Shown here piece by piece: positions 42,645-53,280 of a DNA stretch of 64,000 nucleotides. The stretch covers positions 620,001-684,000 of the forward strand of contig JAHQRK010000002.1 in NCBI GenBank assembly GCA_019828595.1, given 5' to 3'. The stretch is from Aphanomyces cochlioides. Lineage: Eukaryota; Oomycota; Saprolegniomycetes; Saprolegniales; Verrucalvaceae. Position numbers and translations under genes: made by a program. The notes beneath the pieces were generated by a model, which saw only the letters and a program-made list of their open reading frames with translations, had not been told where the DNA came from and searched no databases. Within the stretch, counting starts at the first letter, position 1; the number at the start of each line of letters is the position of its first letter.

Positions 42645-44831
42645 TCATTCGTCTTCTTCGTCCATGATGGACATCGTGCTCGCCAATTTCCTCTCATCCA
42701 CTGTGAGAGGTTCATCGGAGTCGTCCTTCTTGTGGTCCATAATCTTAGACGTTAGAAAAGCTTGGCGAGCCAATTGTTTTGTCACGTATTCAGGCTCATC
42801 CGGAATGCTTAGAGCCAACATACCTCGGAAGAAAAGTACAAGTGTAACAAAGGCTACAAACAGTCCGAAGCTCAAAAAGCTATGATCTTCAACATCCACT
42901 TGAAGGTAGGCAATCACAACGTCAGCATAACTTCTTGTGTAGAAGATCACATAAGCGTTAGTGATGATTGCAATAGTCACAAATTGTTCCAGGACATTGC
43001 CCCATAATCCAATGTCCGCAGCATATCGAGGTCGTGGACGACGACAGTCATGGGTCAAGCGATAGGCATCAATGCGGATCTCCAGAATATTATTCACAAA
43101 AGAAAGAAGAGGAGTCAACGGAAAGGACACGACAAAGAAACTCGAGTAGCCGAACTGAATGACCATCTCAAGGAAGTCGTCAAATGTTCCTTTCCAACCG
43201 TAATGGCTTTTGAAAAATTGCCGCTCAACAGTACCCAGCTCACGCGTGCTGGCAGCTTTGTGTTGGTGGCGATTGAGCCAAGCAAAAAAGCGAGGAATCA
43301 CAACTTCTTTGAAGTTCCCAATAAGGATTTGGGAACCATAAATGATGATCAAAGAAAATCTGAGTTCGTTGAAGCAATCATTAGCGTAGCACTGTGCTTC
43401 AATGGGTTTCTTCAAGCCAGCAACATAAATCAAGGCTGCATACGAGTTTACAAAATGGAAAATAATAGCCTTCAATATGTAGTTGGCTTCATAACTTGAT
43501 TCAGTTGAGTGATTTTCGTAATCGTTCATGCGTAAACTGATGCCATCATAAATTTTGTACATGATAAAAATTTGAGCTAAATTGACAGCCGATGCAATGT
43601 AAGATCCCGTGAGATAACCTTTACCCTCAATTGTAACAGTAAACCATTCAGGATGGTGAGCCACAGCTACCCATCTCAAGTAAAAAATTAGAGCTGTCAA
43701 TAAGATCACGATCGAAAGGAGTCCAAACAACACAAGCCAGGACACAACTCGGCGACGAAGTTTCTCTGTTGGGCTGAAGAATTTGATTTCGTGACCCGTG
43801 ATGGGGGATTTGGCTGTAATACCTTTGAATTGTGGTCGAGGTTGCTCCACTTCGTGTATTGTTGAAGTTCCCCATTCCAGTGCCAAACGTGATGATCGAC
43901 GTTTCCAACCTTCAAGGAAGAGAGTTGCCCAAACAACCATGAAGATACCAAAAACGGGAATAGTGAACACTTCAATAACACGTCCAATCTTGTTGTTTTG
44001 GATGTCTGTAGAGTTTATCAAAGGTTTGTCATTTTGGAACAAAGTCTTGTGATAAAAAACTTCTGCAAGATACACAAGCAATCCCATGAGGCCAGCGAGA
44101 CCAAGCCACGTAGAGTAATAGCCCAAGTAGGCAAAGTACATGGCTACTTTTGTACCGAAGTAGTCCTTAACATCAGTAATGGGCTGATTCCAAGGCATAT
44201 ATGACCACGAGACCCAACGAGTCTCCAATTCGGCCAATTCTTCGTAATCATGGAGAGGAAAACAATCGTGTAGAATGCCATCGGCTCGAAGTTTGTCAAT
44301 GTTGACATGCGCCACGTTCTCAATGATGCTATCAATGAGTACCATACGCTGAGTCGACGAGAAGTGACCACCAGTGGGGCCACGCATGTACAAGTCCTGG
44401 ACTTCTGCAGCGATGTCATACTTCATGTGGATATGCTCATATGGATGAAACTTGTCACCTCGTAGTGTCACTTCATCGCCAATTTCAAATGGTTCAATGC
44501 CATGGGCCGGTATGCCCTTCTTTGCAATTTCCTTGAGTTTCTCGGGGTCCATAAGCATGGGCAAGTCCGTTCGAGCAGCTTCTGCACGCAACGCTTTGAG
44601 ATTAGCTCTGATCTTGCATATAATCAGCGATGGTTTGCCATTCGTAAACGATTTCGAGTAGAACAACCGTACTTCCAACGCTGCTTTGCGCAACTTCACC
44701 AAGATCTCTTTAATCTGATCTTCGTTTTCGTTCGGAAAAACCATAGCATACGCCCATTTTTCTCCTCCATCCATATCAAGCTGGATACTTGACGAATTGG
44801 TCGATCCTTTCATCAACCGGGGGCTCTGCAT
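42645..44831 (-). CDS. anoctamin/TMEM16-like membrane protein, copy 2 (intronless)
   Basis: A single uninterrupted exon encodes about 728 residues from the ATG at 44831; an upstream in-frame ATG at 44885 would add 18. The N-terminal domain (KWAYAMVFPNENEDQIKEIL) precedes about ten hydrophobic segments (YFGTKVAMYFAYLGYYSTWL, YLTGSYIASAVNLAQIFIMY, FVVSFPLTPLLSFVNNILEI). Acidic positions FDDFLEMVIQ and NNILEIRIDAY lie in the predicted calcium-binding helices. The C-terminus is acidic (SIMDEEDE). It lacks all introns of copies 1 and 3, which suggests retro-derived origin, intron loss, or an older lineage without them. Confidence 0.88.
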   Translation of the reverse strand: MQSPRLMKGSTNSSSIQLDMDGGEKWAYAMVFPNENEDQIKEILVKLRKAALEVRLFYSKSFTNGKPSLIICKIRANLKALRAEAARTDLPMLMDPEKLKEIAKKGIPAHGIEPFEIGDEVTLRGDKFHPYEHIHMKYDIAAEVQDLYMRGPTGGHFSSTQRMVLIDSIIENVAHVNIDKLRADGILHDCFPLHDYEELAELETRWVSWSYMPWNQPITDVKDYFGTKVAMYFAYLGYYSTWLGLAGLMGLLVYLAEVFYHKTLFQNDKPLINSTDIQNNKIGRVIEVFTIPVFGIFMVVWATLFLEGWKRRSSRLALEWGTSTIHEVEQPRPQFKGITAKSPITGHEIKFFSPTEKLRRRVVSWLVLFGLLSIVILLTALIFYLRWVAVAHHPEWFTVTIEGKGYLTGSYIASAVNLAQIFIMYKIYDGISLRMNDYENHSTESSYEANYILKAIIFHFVNSYAALIYVAGLKKPIEAQCYANDCFNELRFSLIIIYGSQILIGNFKEVVIPRFFAWLNRHQHKAASTRELGTVERQFFKSHYGWKGTFDDFLEMVIQFGYSSFFVVSFPLTPLLSFVNNILEIRIDAYRLTHDCRRPRPRYAADIGLWGNVLEQFVTIAIITNAYVIFYTRSYADVVIAYLQVDVEDHSFLSFGLFVAFVTLVLFFRGMLALSIPDEPEYVTKQLARQAFLTSKIMDHKKDDSDEPLTVDERKLASTMSIMDEEDE

Positions 44832-45401
44832 TGACAAATGTGCACACGCGCGTTCCTTCAGACAGCAAAATCCAAAATGCACCATCTGGCATTCAATTCC
44901 AGAAAAATCCTTGACAAAAAATCATTTCCATACAAATATCAAGGTTAAATATTGTACTTTCCAAGAAAATTTTCATGAAGAAACGAATGTTTCGACTTAA
45001 AAATTTTATCCGGAAATTTAGATCGTAGATCGTGGTAATCGTATAATACTTTCTGCTTGGGACAGTTGCAGAGACCTTGCTTGAGCACAGAGCGTGGAAT
45101 ACCTCGTCCAAGGCATGAGCAGAGGACAACAAGCTGAGATAACCTTAGAAAGTGTCAAGAGGAATCTCACCCGACCGTTCAACTGCCATTTGCCTGACCT
45201 CTACTCAAAATCCTATAAATCGGTATTACTGATATATTATATGTGACAATATCACTGTATGCAATTATAGAGGATATTTGCTCTGAACCCGAACAGACGA
45301 TCGTTGAGGTGATGAATTCACGGAGAACGCACAACGCTGGACGGACGAATGCATTATAGCTGTCGAGGGGGAGAGTAAGACAAGAGTTGTTGATTAGTAT
45401 A
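44832..45401. other. intergenic, no feature recognised
   Basis: About 570 bp holding the 5' flank of anoctamin copy 2 and the 3' flank of the next minus-strand gene. No RNA gene is recognised. Confidence 0.45.
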
Positions 45402-46151
45402 CTACAGCTGAGCAATTTGAACCCCATTGACAACGTCGATAAACTCGTCGGCGATCAGGTCGAAGCGTTGAAACATCCCTAGGATATGTTTGTTTTCATC
45501 TCTGTCGATCATTGCTTGAAGAAGAGGCTTGGCCGTGTCGAATTCTGTCGAATTGGCAAACATGGCAGTGAATTTGTCAAGGATGGATTGCGCCACGTCT
45601 CGAATTTCATCATTCGTCATGACATGAAAGACGACTACTTGGAAATAGTCGTTCTCTCGTGAGAGTAGTTGTAGTTTCGGCTGCTTGGGGATCGGTGGGG
45701 GAGATTGAACGACGGGTGATGACTGTGGAGAGACAGAATGAAATGAACTGAGCGACCCTGGAGGGCTCGACGATGTGTTGATCGACAACGCGGCAGCTGG
45801 GTTTGTTCCGTAGCTTGAGTGGGACGATCGCGACTGCAATAAATTCTGTCGTAGTGACGTTGAGTACCGTCGTGAGGACGATGTGGTCGATTTGTTGGAC
45901 GAGATTGAGATCGGCATGGACAGCGCCTGGCCAAAATGAACCGTCTCGACCGCGCCGCCGTCGATTTCCCTTGCAAACTGAGAGAAGCTGTGCACAAGTG
46001 CTCTCAAACCTTCCACTCTGGCGTCTTCATTCCAGTGCCACTGCTTGTTGTACAGACAGACCGACGTTGAGATATCCAGGACTTGCAAGTACCATACTTT
46101 CGCCATATCTTGAGATCCCTTGGAAAGATCGAGGATATCCGGATAAGACAT
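45402..46151 (-). CDS. unknown 249-aa protein, longin-like N-terminus possible
   Basis: Single exon from the ATG at 46151. Residues 17-75 (KVWYLQVLDISTSVCLYNKQ, ARVEGLRALVHSFSQFAREI) have the alternating strand-helix pattern of longin/adaptin-sigma folds in trafficking proteins, but the match is weak. A Ser/Pro-rich low-complexity linker (about residues 90-160) follows. A helical C-terminal domain (DEIRDVAQSILDKFTAMFA, FQRFDLIADEFIDVV) completes it. It has no signal peptide or membrane segment. Whether the two halves form a known complex subunit cannot be decided from sequence alone. Confidence 0.6.
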   Translation of the reverse strand: MSYPDILDLSKGSQDMAKVWYLQVLDISTSVCLYNKQWHWNEDARVEGLRALVHSFSQFAREIDGGAVETVHFGQALSMPISISSNKSTTSSSRRYSTSLRQNLLQSRSSHSSYGTNPAAALSINTSSSPPGSLSSFHSVSPQSSPVVQSPPPIPKQPKLQLLSRENDYFQVVVFHVMTNDEIRDVAQSILDKFTAMFANSTEFDTAKPLLQAMIDRDENKHILGMFQRFDLIADEFIDVVNGVQIAQL

Positions 46152-46945
46152 TCATATCCGTACATCCTAGCGCTATAAATAGAAATTTATCATTTGAAAA
46201 TTTGGGTCATAGGACTCAACAGCATTCCTTTTGGAACATATTTTTTCAAAGGCATGCTCTTGGATGTGGACACGAACGCAAAGATCTCCAAATCTTCGTC
46301 TTCTTTCTAGATGATACTGGTGGCACGAAGTGTCCCTGCTCCTCAAAGTGACAAGGAAATGCAATTTTCGGCACATGCATAACAGGGGTAAAGTCATGCC
46401 ATCAAATGAATGGGACGGTCTAATCGCAATCAACTCAATAACAATATGGATTGTTATTGCTGTCTTTAACGTAGATTTGTTGCCGACTGTGATCAAACTT
46501 TAAAAGCTTGATCGTCAATTCCGCCCAAACGACCCTGTGGTGTTGGTTGGCGTTACAGGTTTTGAAAGCCACTGGTCCTCGATGCATGCACGTCCACAAA
46601 GGCGAAAAATTGTAACGTTATTCTCTTGCAACAAGCTGCAGTGGATTTTAGCAGCCACCAGTTCAAATTCTACAATTTAAGATGATCAGCTTGATTGGTT
46701 TTGCGATTCGATATCACAAAATAATCACTGTAGGTCGTGGCATCGAGTTCAGTGGCTCTGTCAATACCTTCCCCTCTAATTTACTGCTTCTATTCCACTT
46801 CGTCTATTCGCTTCTTGACGTTGCAGCACACCTATGAGAACGAAAACCGATATCCTTGTTTCTCGGCGGTTTCATGCAAATCAAAGCGACTACCATTTGA
46901 TTGGCTCATTCTGTAACGGCCAAATCTTATAGCCACAATATCAAA
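46152..46945. promoter_or_regulatory. shared upstream region of two divergent genes
   Basis: About 790 bp between the divergent starts at 46151 (minus) and 46946 (plus). It includes CCAAT-type sequence (GATTGGCTCATTC, 46897-46909) about 40 bp before the plus-strand ATG. No ORF is supported. Confidence 0.4.
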
Positions 46946-49284
46946 ATGGACACACCAGCGACAGACGTGACGCCACGCCGCCTTCCGTCTGACATCGAGA
47001 CACCAACCACGCCTAATGACGAAGATGCCATGCTCCTTGCCCAAGATGGCTACGCATGGGACTACGTGCTCGTCTTTCCCAACGGCCGGCGAAAGACCAC
47101 AGCCACACCTCTGTCACCGCTGTCACCACTAGTCGAAGAAGTCATCCACCGCTTTCTCACGAAGAACCTCGACAATCCAACTGTGGATGAAATCTGCCAC
47201 CGCTTAACTCTTGCTGGCCTCCGTATTAAGCTTGTGTCAGGTACAAAGTCGGGTCATATTTTCTGCCTGGTGCGTGCATCGCCTGAGAGACTAGCGCGTG
47301 AAGCTGATCGCATTGATCTCAACATGCTCATGGACGAAGGTGGCCTTCGAGAAGTTTCTCATCGTGGCTTTCCCTCTCAAGTCATTGCACCGTTTCCAAT
47401 CCAAGACTCTTTGCACATCTACCGTCTCTCACCGTACTCTTCCATCTATTTCAAGTATACATGCCGCGACGATATGCAATCGCTCTACGTCAAACACAGA
47501 TCATCCACGCTCTTTTCATCAAGTCAACGGATGCTGTTACTCGAAAGCATCATGACAAATCGACATGGCGGTGCTGGACTTGATCTGCTCAAACTCGACC
47601 ACGCTGACGTTCTCACGACTTACTTTCCGTTGCACGACGAGGCCGAGAAGACACAACTCGCTGATACATGGCTGAGTACAAGTGGATGGTGGCCATGGCG
47701 GCAGCCTCTCAACGAAATTCAAGCTTACTTTGGATCTCGCATCGGCCTCTACTTTGGTTTTCTCGGTCATTACACGACCTGGCTTGTTGGTGCTGGAGGT
47801 TTTGGTTGTCTCCTTTGGATCATGGAATGGACATCACTACTTCCAAGCGCTGTCGTCGTGTGGCTCTCGAGCGTCTTGATCATCTTCTGGGCATGTTTTT
47901 TCCTTAAATCGTGGCGCCGTGCAACTTCTCGTCTGGCTATGCAATGGGGAACTTCAGACTTTAGTGCCGTCGAGCAAGTTCGCCCTCAGTACATTGGCGA
48001 GATCGTTCCTAGTCCCATCACGGGACAGCCCATGCTCTACTTTAGCCGTCGAGAAAAGCGGCGGCGGAGGATTCTCACTTGGCTTTTGCTTTGCGCTCTC
48101 ATGGCTCTTGTCATTGGTGTCGTCTGCACGATCTTCTACTTGCAATATCTCATGCTTGAGCGTGGCTATTCCGTCAACTTGGCTGGCTCTGAGGTGGCAC
48201 TAGCTGGCCCTGTTGCTTCCATTGCCAATGTTGTTCAAATCAACGTCATGTATACTCTCTACGATGCGCTTTGCGAAGCAATGAACGACTACGAGAACCA
48301 CAGGACGGAATCCACTCATGAAGGTACTAAAGAGCCGCGTTTAGATCACTTATTCGACTCTCCCCGTAGGATCATTCATTACAAAGTCCGTGCTCTTCTA
48401 CCTGGTCAACAATTTTGCTGGCCTTGGCTACATTACCTTTGTCAAAGGCTACGTTGGCATCCGCTGTGCCGACGACGACTGCAAGGGCGAGCTTCGTTTG
48501 TCGCTCTTGACGATTTTCTGCGTCCAGCTAATCAACGGGTTGACCCAAGACTTGCTTTTGCCATGGCTTCGTCGAGTCTACAGCAAATGTGGCCTTCGCT
48601 TGTCGTCAAAGCAAGACCACGATGTGAATCCAGTCGAAAAGCAGTTTGCTCTCCTTGACTACTCGTGGAAGGCGACGTTCAAAGCGTACTTGGCGCTCGC
48701 CATGCAATTTGGCTTTACAATCTTGTTTGTCGGCGCTTCCCCCGCCATGCCCATGCTCTCGATGCTCAACAACATAATCGAAATGCGCACCGACGCAACA
48801 ACTCTCCTGCAAAACCATCGACGGCCATCGCCTCGTCAAGCATCAACAAGTGGGAAATGGGTCGTCGTGCTGGAATATCTCGTCACACTGGCGATAGTCA
48901 CCAATGGGTACGTCGACATAGATCTAGAGCTCACTAAAACTCCCGCGTAGGTTTGTGACGATATATACATCCAATTCGCTGGGATTTGTCAACAATGATC
49001 CACACGCAAGCTTGCACAAACTTCGCGCTTTCATCGGATTTGCCACAGCACTGCTCGCCGTGCGCTACGGAGTAGCAGCGTGGATCAACGACGTACCGCA
49101 TGAAGTCGCAGTGCAGCTCAAACGGCAGACATTCCTCGCGTCGAAAATATACTCCCGCGAGGCCGACGACGCAGTTCCAGTGTTTGAATCCATGGCTAGC
49201 GTCCGGCTCATCCCGCTCAGTCATGAACCTTCCCCAGTTTTACTTAGAGATCACATAGCTTCTGGTGGTACTATTCAGTTGTAA
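46946..49284 (+). CDS. anoctamin/TMEM16-like membrane protein, copy 3
   Basis: Exons 46946-48323, 48370-48907 and 48951-49284, with introns of 46 and 43 nt, give 749 residues. It is clearly the closest paralogue of copy 1 (shared AREADRIDLNMLMDEGGLRE / AQEADRIDLNMLMDKEALRE type blocks and KLSPYESIYFKYS / RLSPYSSIYFKYT). Its two introns fall at the same codons as introns 2 and 3 of copy 1. The N-terminal domain starts after a Thr/Pro-rich segment and is followed by the transmembrane core (YFGSRIGLYFGFLGHYTTWL, VASIANVVQINVMYTLYDAL). The ATG at 46946 starts MDTPATDVTPRR. Confidence 0.88.
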
Positions 49285-50454
49285 CAAGCTGCCTCCTCCC
49301 ACCCGTGACTGCATTCAGGACTTCTTCATTACAGCATGACACTCGGAGAGAATCTTGTAAAAAGAAAACGCGAACAAATTATTCCGTGTTGGCGATGGAG
49401 GGGGCGCAAAGATAACACTTTCAAAGTGGAGGGAGCTCAAGGGGACTCGAGCTCACTATCGACAAAGCACTCAAGCTCAAGATAGAATAGCGTTGCTGCC
49501 GTCCAAATCACAAAGTTGCTGATCTCATTGGCAATGTTCTTTTCCTAACGTAAAAGTCCAAAATCGAGCACATATTTATTTTTACTAAACGTTCATGACA
49601 ATATCTCGCGATCCACATTTGCAACCAGAAAGACAAAGATTGTCCTGAAATGAGAATAAGTCAGAGAACAAAGCAGACACCAAAATATGCCGAATTCCTC
49701 TTTGTTTTAAGCATAAAGTGAATTTCCATCATAGCACTTGCTTACTTTTTTGTGGATCAAAATCGAGTATTGCTCTTATATGGAATAATGTATGGAAAAA
49801 TGTTCGTTTTGAATGTCAGAGCCATGAGGGTTAGGACATTAGTTTTCATAAGAATTATAAATTATGAGAAGTATTCGTTATCGAGGGAGCGACGGAATTT
49901 TGGCACTGTGGCAATTGTCCAATCATTTGCAGGTAATTTAGGTTTGCAGTTGGGACATATATTCACCCAATCACTGTCAGAAAGTTTGGAATCCCACAGT
50001 GCTTGTATCGAGGTTCAATTCTTTTCCAATGTCTTAGCGCGATATACTCAAAACCATCGCTTGATAAAAAAGAAAATGTTTGTTTCGACTTGTTTGAGCT
50101 GTATTTAGTGATGATTTCAAATCACAGCCTTAAAAATTAGTTGGTAAAGATTATCTACTTTGGTCCAATCATATGTAATTAACCTACTTGTTTATTTCGC
50201 ATTGGATGATATAATGCACACTCTAATTCAAACAATCCAAGTACCACTTGTACTAAAATTCCGCCGTTCCCGGATAACACGCTATAATAATATTATGGAG
50301 GTTCTACTGCTGTCATGGGATTGGTGCTCGATTTTGATCCACTGCTCGATTTTGGACTTTTACGTTACAATGGTATTGCAAAGGTTGTTGAAATGCAATG
50401 GTATTGCAAAGCTTACTAATGTAAAATAGTATTGCAAAGGTTGCTTGCATTATC
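49285..50454. other. intergenic, 1.17 kb, AT-rich with short repeats
   Basis: No supported gene. The motif GGTATTGCAAAG recurs three times within 50372-50442, a small local repeat just beyond the stop of the thaumatin-like gene. Confidence 0.45.
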
Positions 50455-51294
50455 TTAGGGGCAATACATCACAACGAGCAATTCATCAAGGGGACAGTCA
50501 CGCATTTTCAAATTGTCGCTGGGATAAGTAAACGCTTCGGGGCAATTGTCTTGGCGGCACGTGTTGCTTTGGCAGTTGCCCTTGGACGGGGTATTGTTGT
50601 ATTTCGACGGCACGACCGACACTGGAACGTTGAAACCGCTGCGGCCTCCGTTGTTTCGCAGGCACTCGTCATGGCTTTTCCCATTGCCGCAGCCAGGCGG
50701 CACGACACTCACGTCAAACCAGAGCTTGCCGGATTTTGTCACCTCCACGAGAGTCGCTTCCGCAATATTCTTGTGGCGAAACATTGTATGTTCGTTCGCA
50801 TTGAGCGATTGCGTACAGCTATTGCCATTGTTGAGCGTGCAGACCAAGGTGTCAACTTTGTAGAGCTGGATTTGGTACGAGCACCGATTGACAAACTTGA
50901 ACGATGGACTTGACGCCTTGGTGTCGGGGGCTGGAGCCGATGAAGCTGGCGTTCGCGTTGGAAAGATTGCATGTGCGCCAGACAGCGTCGAGCGAGTACC
51001 CACTTTGTTTTTGAGGTAGCAAGTTCCGTCGTACCAAACCGTGACGACGCAGTTGGGATTCGCCATGCAGTCAGCGCAGCAGTCGGAAGGAGAGCGTCGC
51101 GCTGTCGTGGCGATGTCATTGCCATAGTAATCCGTGTTGGCTAACAGGTACGTCTACAAGCACCTATCCACCATCGATTCAAGGACGTACGTAGGTCCGC
51201 CTGTGTCCCAACGACCATCGCCTCGGACATCCGAGCAGCCATGAGCCCAGGCAGCCAAGCTTAGCAAGAGGCCACACACACTTTGGACGCGCAT
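50455..51294 (-). CDS. secreted protein with PAN/apple-like and thaumatin-like domains
   Basis: The ATG at 51294 starts a signal peptide (MRVQSVCGLLLSLAAWAHGC). A short intron is required near 51154-51186; a 33-nt version keeps frame, giving 268 residues. The exact splice is uncertain because a longer 50-nt version (51141-51190) breaks frame. After the signal comes a Cys-rich PAN/apple-like segment (SDCCADCMANPNCVVTVWYD), a Ser/Pro/Ala linker, and a thaumatin-like domain (FKFVNRCSYQIQLYK, LWFDVSVVPPGCGNG, SGFNVPVSVVPSKY, NCPEAFTYPSDN, final CP). PAN domains bind carbohydrate or protein, and thaumatin-like proteins bind beta-glucan. A role in cell-wall or host-surface interaction is plausible but inferred. 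Confidence 0.8.
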
Positions 51295-51565
51295 TGGAGA
51301 GGTTAAGCAGTCGAGGGGGAAATCGATAATGAACAGAATGGAGAGAGCTCTCAAGTCTGGATAGCATTGCTGCGTAGACGAAGCGATCATAGGTGGCCAT
51401 GAGTAATGGTGGCCAAAGTAGAAATTGTACTGTATGGATGAGCATTCCTGAGTACAATGACATGTGGCCAGTCGGCTGGATGGCTGTTGTTGTCTCGAAA
51501 ATACAACGACAGTTCTCAACAGAGCAAAGCGAGGACTTTGAAATACTCTGCAGCGAGTGAAGACC

Positions 51566-51962
51566 ATGCTAGCGCGTTTAGCCCACAGCGCAGAGTTTGG
51601 ACCATACTGGAAAGAAGAAGAGACGGTGCTGAAGCATCCAAGTGGACAATGGGTTTCTTTCGAAGACCACGTGCCGACAACACAATTACCACCGACTTAT
51701 CCATACATTGCATGGAGAGAGGGCACGACCTCAACACCGTCACGACGAGTTTTCCTGATTATTGTACGCTTTATTAAGCAAAGTCTGGTCGATAAAGGTG
51801 TTTGAGTCCATGGTGTGTGCCGTCTCTACTCACTACCGACTCTATAAAGTAGACAAGAGTGTCAACCGATTTTATAGTCCACAAGATGCATGGCCACAAG
51901 AGACTGTCGAGTCCGCCATGACAAGAATAAGCAAAGCTTACTTCCTTCTCATTGTACAGTAA
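51566..51962 (+). CDS. unknown 118-aa protein, two exons
   Basis: Exons 51566-51738 and 51779-51962 flank a 40-nt GT...TTAAG intron that joins in frame. The product begins with a short helical stretch (MLARLAHSAEFGPYWKEEET), has a Pro/Thr-rich centre and a conserved-looking C-terminal part (VWSIKVFESMVC, FYSPQDAWPQETVESAM). No family is recognised. Start choice is uncertain, since another ATG (51480) opens a short frame ending just upstream. It converges on the C1q-like gene at 52074. Confidence 0.5.
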
Positions 51963-52073
51963 TCATAAGCGCAAGACGCTGACAAAGTACTCCGTCATTA
52001 CAGTTTACAAAGATTGCTTGCGGAATTTGTGGCAAATGCAAGGAAGGCTCCTCAGTCCATTCATTTTTCCGAC

Positions 52074-52998
52074 TCAATATTCTTGGAGGAGTACGATAGT
52101 CAACGACGCATTCGCGGCTAGCGTGGATTTGCCAAAGACGCTCAGACATACCAAAGTGCTCTTGGTCACTTTGAGCAAGTACAACAGCGAATTCGCCCGG
52201 CCGTCGTGACCACAAGGTGTGTGCGTCACAGGCTCGCCACTCACGTGCAGACCAACGCCGTAGCCATTCGACCAGTATGGCATCGTGCCTGAAAACTGGA
52301 TCAAGTACAACCCAGTTTTGAAAAGCGTGATGGAAGTGGAATTCAAGCGAGCGCCAGGGGGCAGCGCTGTCAACGCTTTCCATTGAATCGGATCGTTGGC
52401 GACTGTTTCGCCTGTCGACTCAAACAACCACGTCGTTGTCAAGTCCAATTTGATGGGCATGGCCTCTTGCAAATCGCGGATCTTTGCATCCAACACGTCG
52501 ACAAACTTGACGCTTTTCTCCTCCAAAGTGAAAGAATAGACAACTTTGAGGGGGTCGAGCGCCGTCATTGTCAACGTCATCGTCGTTTCGCCGCTGGTGC
52601 TACGTGCGAGGCGAACGTTGCAATCTTTTCTATCCACTTTCGTGGCACGGTCCAAAGCGCGGAGCCCACGCTAGTCATAATGCATCGTCAATGTTATGCG
52701 GCTGTACACAGACCATTAGATAAGTTTTCACTGTGGAAAACGGCAACACATAGTCAGCGTCGCGCGGCGCATGCGTCGTCAAGTCGGTCACCGTGCATAC
52801 CCTAATCAAAACAACATTGTCCAGGACAATCCCAGCAATGTTGTTACCATTGCTCTTTTGATTCCTTTCCTTCGAGCCACAAATGCAGTGGGAGATTTCC
52901 ATGCGAGGCAATAGAGAGTGGACTCGGTACGCTTCTTCATCGGGCGGAAATACAACGTGCGAGAGGTCTAGCACTTTCACCAAAGACGCCTCTGCCAT
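52074..52998 (-). CDS. C1q/TNF-fold-like protein A
   Basis: Exons 52714-52998 and 52074-52670 with a 43-nt intron give 293 residues. The N-terminal third is unrecognised (EISHCICGSKERN). A helical stalk-like segment (FVDVLDAKIRDLQEA) precedes a jelly-roll-like beta domain of about 140 residues (TSITLFKTGLYLIQFSGTMP, GYGVGLHVSGEPV, LTIVLLQEY) whose strand pattern fits C1q/TNF-type modules. The gene is divergent to the paralogue at 53281 (283 bp between starts), and the intron before RGLRALDRATK aligns with one before EALRAASSRL in the paralogue. No signal peptide is seen, so location is unclear. Confidence 0.65.
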
Positions 52999-53105
52999 CT
53001 CAGCGCGACAGAAATTGCAAAATGAACGCTCAACTGCCTTAAAACTGCAAATGCTCCAACTGTACTATCATGAGATGTCGCCAGTAATCTCCCAGGGTCA
53101 TGAAG

Positions 53106-53152
53106 TTGAGGGGGGAGCTAGGGGGGCGCGAGGGATCAAGGGGGAACAAGGG
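53106..53152 (+). promoter_or_regulatory. G-rich tract between divergent genes
   Basis: The plus strand has five runs of three or more G within 47 bp (GAGGGGGGAGCTAGGGGGGC, then GGG, GGGGG, GGGGG), enough for a G-quadruplex. It lies in the 283-bp gap between the divergent C1q-like starts. Read as protein in one frame it gives Gly-X-Y triplets (GARGARGIKGEQGGRG), so an unrecognised collagen-like upstream exon cannot be excluded. Confidence 0.5.
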
Positions 53153-53280
53153 GGCAGAGGAGACAACATCCGATCAATGCAGAGACAAGTCGCCATCGTG
53201 CTTTGTCTGAGCTCAAAACGTTCATCCACAGCTCTCAATGTTGAGCTGCGCAACGGCAGCATTGGACCATCTCCAACTGT

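Noticed and set aside
50372..50442. Short repeats of GGTATTGCAAAG as a CRISPR-like array
   Set aside because: Only three copies with irregular spacing in a eukaryotic intergenic region.
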